Positions 24,301 to 36,300 of a stretch of DNA of 64,000 nt are shown here, one piece after another. The translations under genes and the position numbers were made by a program. Each line of letters opens with the position of its first letter. Within the stretch, counting starts at the first letter, position 1. The notes beneath the pieces were generated by a model that ran no database searches, was not told the DNA's origin, and saw only the letters and a list, made by a program, of their open reading frames with translations. Origin of the DNA: Mimachlamys varia (taxonomy: Eukaryota > Mollusca > Bivalvia > Pectinida > Pectinidae); the NCBI GenBank assembly GCA_947623455.1, contig OX392532.1, positions 31,594,792 to 31,658,791 on the forward strand. Reading direction: 5' to 3'.

Positions 24301-27300
24301 TGCAAATATAGGGTATGCTTATTCGCGCTGTATCATTTGTTTTTGTCAAAAAAACTCAAGGAAAAAGTTATTATTTTCAAAATGGTTATTATTTTCAAAA
24401 TGGTTTGCAGTCTAAACGAATTTTCATGCTTTTTGAGCTTATTCAAGTAGTTGAAATGAGAGAAAAATACTCTTTCCTGACCAAATATGTAAGATAACTA
24501 AAATTCCACCCTTAGGATTTTCAAATCTGGCAAAACTCTATACAAAGCTTACAGTTTTACCAAATTTGAAAACCCCTTGTGTGGATTTTCTCCGTCTTAC
24601 ACCTCTGGTTATGAAAGAGTCTTATAATCTGGAACCAACCTTTTGCCCTCTGCAATTTGTTCTGTTTTGTAAGCTGCTGCCTCTGTAGGCCGTTTCACAG
24701 TGGCCATCAGTTCCTTTTCCTTTCTCAAGATTTCCTTCTCCTCTACGTCAATCTGCTTCTTCCTCTCCACAACATCAATCTCAATTTCTTCTGCTCGGAT
24801 TTTCTGTTTTTCCTTGGCTCCCTGCAGCTCGTACGCCAATTCAGCTTCAGCTTTCTATACATATAGAACAGAAACAATTTGTTAGGGTGTCGTCACACTC
24901 AAACTTGGCTAAACAATTGTTTTTTTATAGCAAAGGCAAAAGCAAAGTTTCAAATGAACATTTGCCCAAAGAGATTTTAGAATTATGCATTAAAATAAAT
25001 TATTTGCAATGTATTGGAAGTAAAGTAAGTAAAATACAGTCAAACCTCATTACCTTGAACTCATACAACTCAAGGACCCTGTTTAATTGGAAACATACTC
25101 AAAAGTTTTCCATTGGTCCAATCGGCTTTGAGATATAAAACAAAGAGGTTCAACTGTATCAACCTTGTAAATGTGATGCATTCTCACAAGAATGTTATAC
25201 AGGACTGTCCACATGGATCACTTTGAGCATTTTTACCAATATTTTTCCAGAAAATCAAAATTTTATTACTTTATACAGACAAATTCTCATAGAAATTTTG
25301 CTAATCCTATACAGTCCCAAAATTCTCCCGTAGGTTTTAAGACCCAGAATTATCCCTGTGTCCATTATTACCATTGCCGTTAAACAAGAGATTGCATTGC
25401 TGGAACCCTACAATAATCAGATTGAATATACTTTTTACCTTTGCATTAACTTCCATATCAAACGAAGCCTTCTGCATCTGGTATTCTCTTGAGGCGTCGG
25501 CTATTTTGGCATCGGCTCTGAATTTCGCGTCCATCCTCTTGTTGTCACATTCGGCTTCCTGCCACAGAAATCATCAGTCAGATTAAAATAAACTGTATAC
25601 AATGTACAGGCAGAGGTAAGACTTTTATATAAGACTTTTTAATACAGATTCAGTGAAAATTATAGTAAGAAAATAATGACACTTCTGTTTATAGGGTGGC
25701 ATATACATTTATTTATATAAATGAAGTCAAAGAGCCTTTATAATAAACTCACGATTTGATTCTTTTTTTTTTATTAATCACTTTTGATGATTGCAGTATG
25801 CTTCACAAAAGGTAAGGCCATTTTTAAGAATATTTTAGATTTAATGAAATGTACATTTATATCAAATATATCAAGATTTAATGCCCATAAATGATGGCAA
25901 AATCTTCATAGAATTTCTTATGTAAACTAAATAATGTGGCCTATGTGCATCTTTTGAATAAAGGCTGTTCCAGAATTAACCTTGTGGGAGGAGCAGAGGA
26001 CACTCTATCAGACACCAACATCCATCAAATATTAAAAAAGAGATTTAGTATAAGGAATAGTATGCAGATCTGGTTTGACTCCATCACCCAAGAATATTGA
26101 TGCTGGTACCTCCCAACTCCTCCAGATAATAATTATGGAACAGCCCGCCCCTAAGCCACATGAGCTGGATACAGTTATGTCATGCTGCTACACAATCAGT
26201 AAATGAAACCAATTTTTTTGGTTGTTATCTCATGAAATAGATGAAAAACATTATCTACTTAAAGGTTTATGCTGTATACCCTGGAAAATTCATATCATTA
26301 TATTAACTTTAAGATCTTCACTGTGAAAACCAGTATTGGTCCAGCGTCGACTTCACCCGTCACGTTCTTTATTATGTCATATACTAACATCTCCACGATA
26401 ATTTTGGGATGGCCCGAAAGATAATAGATAAACTGCAGCGAAATTGTAGAATGTTAGCTGCGAGTGCTGAAATGGCAGCACCGGTTGTATGCTCCCAAGG
26501 GAGTTGAGAACGATTTTGGCTGGTTAGTGGTTATTATTACTAAAGGTCCTATAACCACAGATAATAATTTTTGAACTACTTTGAGACAACCTATCTTTTA
26601 TGTTATGGGGGTCGGGTATAACACAAAAAATGGAGTGTACTCTAAATTAACCGCGAAGCGCTATATGATGAGAGTACACTCCGGTTTTTTGTGTTATAAC
26701 CTCATAACATAAAAAATAGATTCAAGTAAATACGTGTAATTTGATCTGTACCCTGAAAAAATTCACTTTATTGATGGACTCTTTTCTCTTACAAATCATA
26801 ACGCTGCTGCATCAGCCAATCAAAATCAATGTAATAAACGGCGACGTCATTTTTTATGTTCTAGGCTGATAACATAATTTTTTTAAGCCAACAAAAAGGC
26901 TTGTTTCAAACAAGATTAAATTATAACAATGTAACATACCCTGATTCCAGCATCTCTGCCGGCCTCGGCCACACCAATGTCAGCATCACGTTTCACATTA
27001 GCAGTCTGTGCTCTTCCCAGTGACTGCAAGTACTGCACATTGTCAAAGATGTCTTTGATGGTAAAACTCAGAATTTCAATTCCCATCTTTCCTACGTCAG
27101 GGGAGGCAACCTCTCTCACCAACTGGGCAAACTGGTCTCGGTCTTGGTAGATAGCTTCCACACTCAGGGTACCTATATAACACAAATAGTGGACACAATT
27201 GAAATTAGTTCATTAACAATGTCATACTTTCTGATTGATATAATGGCTGAATGGGCTAAGGGCTGTTCCAGAATTAAAATATGGGAGGGAATATCAGAGA

Positions 27301-30300
27301 CCTCGCCATCAATCCAATATTAAAGTGATTTAACACAGGGTTCACGCTGGGTATTTTATAAATGGGGTCTTTTCCTAAATTAATGGAGTCTCTCTGCATA
27401 GTTTAAATTGAAATCTTGAAAATTAGTGGGGTCCTTTTTCAGTTTCTATGCTTGAAAAACATATAGGGGCAGCTTCAATGCAAACCCTTGGGAATGGTAT
27501 GCAGATCTGGTTTTAACCCTACCACCCATGATTATATTAATACAGCTGCCTCCCACCTCCCCTACAAGATTAATTATGGAAAAGCCCTTTTAAGCTTTAA
27601 TCCAACTGAAAAAAAAGGTTTGCTGTAGTGGTAATTATAATTGAAATAATATAAATAATTTTTATTTTAGTCAAAAATGCTTTTGATATCGATTCATTAT
27701 TACTAATTTTAACTAACCTAATTCTATACTAGACTTTTTCCACTGTGATATAATTTCGAATTGAATATGACCTTTACATATATTTAATTTTTTGTTATTG
27801 AAAAGGAATTCCATGCCAAATGTGAAACTTAATTACTTGTGTAATGGTTGTATGAAGAGTATAAGACTCTTTCATATGCGTGTATGTAGGATAGGAATAT
27901 TCCACCCAAGGGGTCACAAAATGTGGTGAAACCCGAGGCTTGCCGAGGGTTTTACATTTTGTGATCCCGAGGGTGGAATATCCCTATCCTACATACACAC
28001 ATAATGAAAGAGTCTTTTTCTCTCATATCACCTACCTGAATAAGCTCAAAAATCATGAAAATATGTTTAAACAGGCTGCCATTTTGAAATTTCAACTTTT
28101 TCCTTGAGCTTTTTTTGACGAAAACGAATTAGACAGCGAGTTTAAGCATACCCTATATTTGCAAACACAGTTTGCGCAGAAAAATTAATCTCCTCTTCCT
28201 GGTGTTTATGGTTAAAATTTTATGAAAGGTTTTAATTTCATCACGCCGTCATTTTCTCTTTCCGGTATCAGAGTTTATCGTATTCATGACGTCACGTCAT
28301 TGTTGAGCCATTGTGACGTCACTTCGCGTGATATGCTATGTAAGATAGATTTTTCTTACATAGCTTTCTTACATGGGCAAACCCTTTCCAACATGGCGAG
28401 ATATGAGAGAAAAGTTTTTCTCTCCGGTACTTTGAATTACTCAAACACTGCTGTGTCACATTTGCATAAAGCATAAACAACAATTTTCGAACATAAGAAA
28501 GAGTTGATTATGAACTTTCATAGAAATAATGTAGATTTGCCAATAATCTGTAGCAAAAATAATCATTGATTGATAATCATCTGTTTCAAAGAACCAATTA
28601 TAAATACTAGTTCAATTAAAACTCATACCTATCACTGAATTGTTACCTGTTACATGGCAACAAATTCAGTCTTTCAATCTTTTGAAATGTTTATATTTAT
28701 ATGCAAGACAGATCTTGACAATAACAATATATGCTTCCACAGCTATGCTAAAACATTCAGTGTAGACAAAACAAAATTGGGTTGGTAGCTAGGGTAATTT
28801 GAAACAATCGTTATTTGATAATATAGTTGATCACATAACTGACCTGTTCAGTCATGTCATTGTACGACCATGCCGTAAATATGGTATAATATACACATGT
28901 AATAACACTAATGTAACGTCATAAACAAATGACATCTTTATGACGTCATATTATTGTCTCAGTAATAGAATTCGTACAATCAAAGTAGAAATTCGCTTTT
29001 CTTATCAAGAAATGAATTTGAGAGTTTTGCATGAATTTCTCATTAATATACCAAAAGTTATGTGATAGATAGAATTTTACACTTGTATCAATGTAATGTG
29101 GAATTTATTTAACTTGTTAAATAATTTCATATGTAACTCACCTGACATGTTAAATTATTGAGCTCGTTTATTAAATTCCATATAATACACTGATGATTGT
29201 GCAAGATTCCTCTGTTCATTATATAGTTCATGGCATTTTATAAATATTGTTACAAACCTACCTAAGATAGCACGGAGATGGCCTTCCAGAGTCTGGAGGA
29301 TGACATGCTCTATGTGATGGACAGATTTGCCGAGGAACTGCTCGCAGGCCGTCTTCAGGATCTCTGGCTCACGCATAATCTTACACTGGGCCACGCCTGT
29401 CACGGTAACGGGGACACCCTCGGAGGTCTCCACGCTCTCACACACAGGGTTCAAGGTCATTACCTCCAGGGAGATCCTGGGATAAAACAGATCAAAATAT
29501 TTCAAAATCAATTTTTGAGAGTCACAACTATAATATAGCAAACTCTTTACATGTTCAGAGACAAAGTTCTTTTACAACCACAGTCTTAGCTAACAGTTCT
29601 TAGAAGTGACCAAATTAAAAAAGTTTGTTACAATTGTATTATTTTTTGGTGGTTCAAAGTCATCCTTGATTTTCTACAAAACTTTTGCTGCTTTCTCACT
29701 GTGCATGCCTGGAATTTGTCATAGCAAAATCTAAAGGTTCAGTGTACATATATATGCCACCTAGTGGATGAGAGTGGATTAATTTAATCCTACGAGTATG
29801 ATGTACATCAAAAGAACCTCACTATCAAATTAATGGTAAAATTGACCACCTTGTCGATGGGGCTAGGAGACAAGTTTAATCCTATAACATACGTAATACA
29901 TCAAAAATATCTTTGGCCACATAACAATAAAAACTCACAGGCTTGGTCACATAACTATAAAAAAATTCACAGGCTTTGTCACATAACGATAAAAATTCAC
30001 AGACTTTGTCACATAACGATAAAAAATCCACAGGCTTTGTCACATAACAATAAAAATTCACAGTGTGGGGTTATATGAAGCAAGAGGGCACCCCAACCCT
30101 GGCATCCTTCCAAAAAAGCTGGGGAATTAAAACATCTTTCTGAACTTAAAAAAAATTTGAAGGCTTTGAAGTCGGTGGTGGCTCCTTTGTTATCTTCAAA
30201 AGACAGGCATCAGCCTAGCAAATGGTCAGGGTTTTTTTTATCAAAGAGCAATTTAACTGCTTTCTTTGTGCCTTCAGTTTTGCAATGACATATTCCAGGG

Positions 30301-33300
30301 GTGTAGAGAGTGCAATTGAGCGTTTGTTCCGTAGTTAGACTGGGATCAATTAAAATACAAGGTCTTTGAGTGATAACGAGATTCAACAGAACATATCCTT
30401 CAATATTTTAAACTTTTATCACTTGTTACCAAAACATATCATCCTTTATATTCTTATCACACACTTTGCAACGAGTGACATAAAAAAAAAAGCTGGTTCA
30501 ACTTGACTGTGCGAATATATACACTGTATACTTACGTCTGTACATCTGTGACAAGGCACCAGGCCCAACCCCAGCCGCCTACAATCATCTTACGGCCAGT
30601 CCCTCCACAGCAGCCTCCTGTAGACAGGAAAGATAATAAACATGCATATTAGTCTATACACAGGGGAGATAATCAACATGTAATATTAGTCTACATTGTA
30701 TATAATCTATATAAAAGAGAGATAATCAACATGTAATATTAGTCTATATAAACAGGAGATAAAATAAACATGTAATATTAGTTTATATACAGGGGTGATA
30801 ATAAACATGTAATATTAGTCTATATACAGGGGAGATAATTATCATGTAATATTCGTCTAAATACAGGGGAGATAATAAACATGTAATATTAGTCTACATT
30901 GTATATAGGGGAGATAATCAACACGTATATATTAGGCTTTATGCAGGGGAGATAATAAATATGTAATATTAGTCTATATACAGGGGAGATAATAAACCTG
31001 TATTAGTCTATATAAAGGGAGATAATTATGTAATATGAAAGGGGAGATAATCAACATGTATATATATATCAATCTATATGCAGGGAAGATAATAAACATG
31101 TAATATTAGTCTATATACAGGGGAGATAATCAACATTTATGTACAGTATTAGTTTGTATACAGGGGAGATAATAAACATGTAATATTAGTCTTTATACAG
31201 AGTTTGTATACAGGGATGATAATAAACATGAATATTAGTTTGTTTACAGGGATGATAATAAACATGTATATTAGTCTTATACAGGGGAGATAATAAATTT
31301 TAGTCTATGTCATCTAAATTAATCTAAGCTATGTACAATATCAATGGACTGCACTTTGTTGTGGTAATACAATGGAACTGAATGTTGATTATTTTTCTTT
31401 CATCATGTTGTAATTGGTTTCTAAGGCATCATGATTTTACCGCAACAAGAATTTTCATTGGATGCAGCTAGGTCTGGCTGCGTCCAATCAGAGCGCACCT
31501 TACGCGCTCATCTTATGGGACAGAAAAAAATGTAAACAAACATGGCACAGTGTCGATTGTGACATGAACCTTTACTGATTAAACATAGGAGAACAATATT
31601 CGCCAACACCTTTCACGGTAAGGGACTGTAGTGTAGTAACATCATCTAGTCAAAGGGAGATAACTCCACAACCTATGTACATCTGTGCTATATTCAGTTG
31701 ATCTAGAGTTATCTCACCGCTAGGAATTATGGGTAGTTATCAAGATGGCGTAAACGTATTAAATGCTAGTTAAGTTCAATCTGGATTCGATTCGTCTGTT
31801 CAAGTATCCTACAACTGGCGACGAGGATGACAAACCGCAAAAACCTGTAAGAACTGTCTTAAATGAGTTTACGAAGTAAGTCAAGTGAGAAAAGTGATCA
31901 TGTCAAAGATAATTCAACTAAATGGCTTGAGTTCGTTCGAACCACGTGGTGACCCAAATAAACTACGGCAAACGTGGGAAAGATGGATGCGCAGTTTTGA
32001 ACTGTTCGCTATAGGAAAAGGTGTGAAAGATCACGATCAGAAGAAAGCCTTATTGTTACACTGTGCAGGACCTGAAGTTCAGGATATATTCTTTACTCTC
32101 CCGGAGGGAACTGGCGATGACGTCTATGCTAGAGCAGTCAATGTTTTGGACACTCACTTCAAAGGTCAGGTGAATATACCATATGAACGATACTGTTTCC
32201 GTAAATTATGTCAAGATGATGAGAACATTGAACAGTTTATCGTAAGATTGAAACAACAGGCCCAACTATGTAAATTTGACAAAGTTGACGAAGAGATTAG
32301 AGACCAAATCATCGAAAAATGTAAATCTCACAAACTCAGGACTCGATTACTTGAAAAGGGGGAAGATCTTACGTTGGATCAGGTGCGTACAATTGCCCAA
32401 GCGTTAGAAACTTCTGAAAGTCAGGCCAGGAGAATAGAAAATCCACAGGGTGCTAGCAATGCTACGAGTAGTGCATCGGTTCACAGCGTACACAGTAAAC
32501 CAGGAGGCAGTAATCATGGTCAAAGTAAAGGAACCTGTTATAGATGTGGTTTAGTCGGACATTTCGGTAGAGATCCACAGTGTCCAGCAAAGGGAAAGAA
32601 ATGCAAGAAATGTGGTCAGATTGGACATTTCTATAAGTGCTGTAAAACCAAAGAAAAGGGAGACAACCCAAGGAGTTATAGCAGTACAAGCAGTAATTAT
32701 AAGAAGTCACACAAGTATGGGAAAAAGGGGAAAGTCCATGCAGTAGCACCAGGAACAGGAAGTGACACAGGAAGTGAGGATGAATATGCATTCAAGGTCA
32801 CACAAGGGTCAAGGTCATCAGAATGTTTTAAAGTTGTGTTAGATGAACAGGAAGTTGAGTTTGTAATAGACAGTGGTGCAACTGTTAACATCATTGACAG
32901 TGAGATGTGGGAAAATTTGAAAAGGAACCACATTCGGTGCACATCACAGAGAACGGATAAGAAATTATTCGCGTACGGTGCAAAAGAACCACTGAAGCTT
33001 ATTGGAAAGTTTTCAACCAAGATAAGTGTCCCGGATACTTCGAAACAGATAGAAAGTGACATTTATGTGATGGACGGACATGGACCGGCATTATTAGGAA
33101 AACATACTGCTGTCAAACTGGGGATTCTCAGAGTTGGAACCGTTGTCAATGCTGTGTCAGAAACAGATATTTTTGAAGGAATAGGGAAGTTGAAAGACTA
33201 TCAATTAACCTTACACATTGACAAAACCGTGCAGCCAGTAGCACAGCGCATGTATAGAGTGCCTTACAGCCTACGTCAAAAGGTCAGTGATAAGATAGCG

Positions 33301-36300
33301 GAGTTGGAAGCAAAGGACATAATCGAGAAGGTCAACAAACCCTCATCATGGGTCAGTCCAGTAATCGTCGTACCAAAGCCTGATGGAGACATTCGTTTAT
33401 GCGTCGATATGAGACAAGCCAACAAATCTATCCTACGAGAGAGACATCCAATTCCGACTGTAGATGAAATCATGTATAACATGAACGGTAGTGAGCTGTT
33501 TAGTAAATTGGACCTAAAGTACGGATATCACCAAATAGAGTTAGATGAAGAGTCGAGGGACGTCACAACATTCGTCACTCACACTGGTCTATACAGGTAC
33601 AAACGCTTGATGTTTGGAATAAACTCAGCTCCAGAGAAATACCAGCAGGTTATTTCACAAGTTCTCCATGCTTGTGAAGGTGTTCAGAACATATCGGACG
33701 ATATTGTCATACACGGAAGGACAAAAGAAGAACATGACATGAGGCTTATGAAAGCACTGGATAGGATAAAGGAGAGAGGTCTTACGCTCAACAAGGGGAA
33801 ATGTCAGATAGGACTAGATAAGATAACGTTCATGGGGCACATGCTTTCAAGGAACGGTATAGGACCTACATCAGAACGGGTCAAGGCTATTGTTGAAGCG
33901 AAGGCACCTTCATCAGCAACAGAAATTAGGAGCTTCTTAGGGCTTGTAAACTTTAGTGGCCGATACATTCCCCACTTGGCAACAATATCGGAACCTTTGA
34001 GGAAACTGACAAAGACTGGAGTTACGTTCACATGGGAAAAGGAACAACAGGACAGCTTCGAGAAGTTGAAGGAAAGTTTAGCTCAGGCAGACACACTGGG
34101 ACATTTTAGACTCGATGCTAAAACACAGGTGGTGACTGATGCTAGTAATGTGGGACTCGGGGCCGTACTTGTCCAGTACGAGGGAAATAACCCAAAGGTT
34201 ATAAGTTATGCCAGCAAAGCATTGTCAGACGTGGAACGGAAGTACTCCACTACGGAGAAAGAGGCACTTGCAGTAGTCTGGGCCCTGGAAAAGTTCCGAC
34301 TGTACCTGTATGGAATAAAATTTGAACTGGTAACAGACCATAAGCCACTCGAGGCGTTGTATGGACCTAGGTCAAAACCTAGTGCTCGGATTGAGCGATT
34401 CACAATCACATATATACCTGGCAAGAAAAATGTTGCTGACGCGTTGTCGAGACTAGTAACTACACATGCGGAAAGCAGATCTGTACAAAGCAGAGTTGAG
34501 TCTGATACAGTAGACTATGTGCATTTCGTGGCAAGGGAGGCAACTCCAGCTGCCTTGTCTACAAGAGAGGTCGAGGAAGTTTCAAAACTTGACGAGGAGC
34601 TTAGTGCTGTCAGAGACTGTTTGCGTGCTTGTCGATGGGATAAGTCGTGTACTCATTATTATCCAGTCCGTGATGAGATTTGTCAACTAGGGTACTTGGT
34701 CTTGAGAGGAACGAGGCTTGTGATACCACAGAACTTACGGTTGAAATGCATTCAGTTAGCCCATCAAGGACATTTAGGAGTAGTAGGTACCAAACAGCAG
34801 CTCCGAACGAAAGTTTGGTGGCCTCACATGGACAGTGATGTTGAAAAGTACGTGAAATCATGTCATGGATGTCAGATTGTAGATGGTAAAATGCACCCAG
34901 AAGAAATCACACCTACACCATTACCAACTGGACCATGGCAGGATGTTGCGATCGACTTCATGGGACCACTCCCGTCAGGACATTACATTCTCGTTGTTGT
35001 CGATTATTATAGTCGGTACTTTGAAATAGAGGTAACAAAGGACACATCAACGGAGAAAGTGACAGATATTCTCGAGAACATGTTTTGTCGGCATGGTTTG
35101 CCATGTTCAGTGACGTCAGATAACGGTCCTCAGTTCAGGTCAGGAAAGTTCAAGGAGTATTTGAGTGGGAATGGCATAGAACACAGACGTGTCACACCAT
35201 TACACCCAGCGGCAAATGGCGAAGTGGAGCGACAGAATAGGTCACTGCTGAAACGGATAAAGATTGCTCATTCTGAATCAAAAGATTGGAGACGAGAGAT
35301 CCGTACATACTTACTTGCCTACAGGAGTACTCCACACAAAGTTACCGGTGTCTCGCCTGCAGAACTGATGTTTGGACGAAAGCTACGGACTAAATTGCCG
35401 CAAAAAGAGGAAATGGGAAGGAAAACATTGGAGGAAGGTGTGCGCGATCGAGACACTGAGATGAAATACAAGAACAAACTCTATGTGGACGCAAACGCGG
35501 TGCTAGAAGGTCTGATCTAGTGGTTGGTGATACGGTACTGTTGAAACGCGATTCGAAGCAAAGCAAGGTTGACACTCAGTATCAGAATGTGCCGTACACA
35601 CTTATCGATAAACGCGGTAACAGCTGTGTCGTTGAGTCAGATGCAGGAGTGCAGTACAAACGAAACAGTACGTTTGTAAAACGTTACAATACACCAATGG
35701 AAATGGCTCAGGAACAGAGTGATTCTGAGAATTTGTCTCGTGCTTGTGACAAAGATGGTTCGATTGAGGAGACTAAAGTGGATGATTCCAATCCGGTAGT
35801 TGAGGCTGAAGCAGAAACTGTAAATAAAGCGGTACAGAGGCCTGTGAGAGAAAAGCACTTACCAAAGAAATTTGGTGACTTTATCATGAGTTAATAAGTA
35901 CTTTCTCTTGTTCAAGTGTTCGCGATTAGTGTTGAGTTAAGCATCGTTCGCGCAAAGAGAACTTTAACTGTTCAAAATTGAGTTGAAATTCAATAATGTT
36001 TTCTATTGCTGTGTTAATTAGCAAGTGTTAAAAGACTTACTATTTTGAACTTTTATTACCAGTTTATCATAATGTCTAAGTATATACGTTAAATGAAAGT
36101 TAATAGTGTCCTTTCAAAATGATATTATGTAACTTCTAGGAAAAGAGGAGATGTAGTGTAGTAACATCATCTAGTCAAAGGGAGATAACTCCACAACCTA
36201 TGTACATCTGTGCTATATTCAGTTGATCTAGAGTTATCTCACCGCTAGGAATTATGGGTAGTTATCAAGATGGCGTAAACGTATTAAATGCTAGTAAAGT

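Noticed and set aside
29278..29538. Plus-strand ORF over 29278-29538
   Set aside because: Shadow of FLOT2 exon 3 on the opposite strand.
31885..31899. GTG at 31885 as the Gag start
   Set aside because: An ATG follows in frame at 31900 and is the more plausible eukaryotic start.
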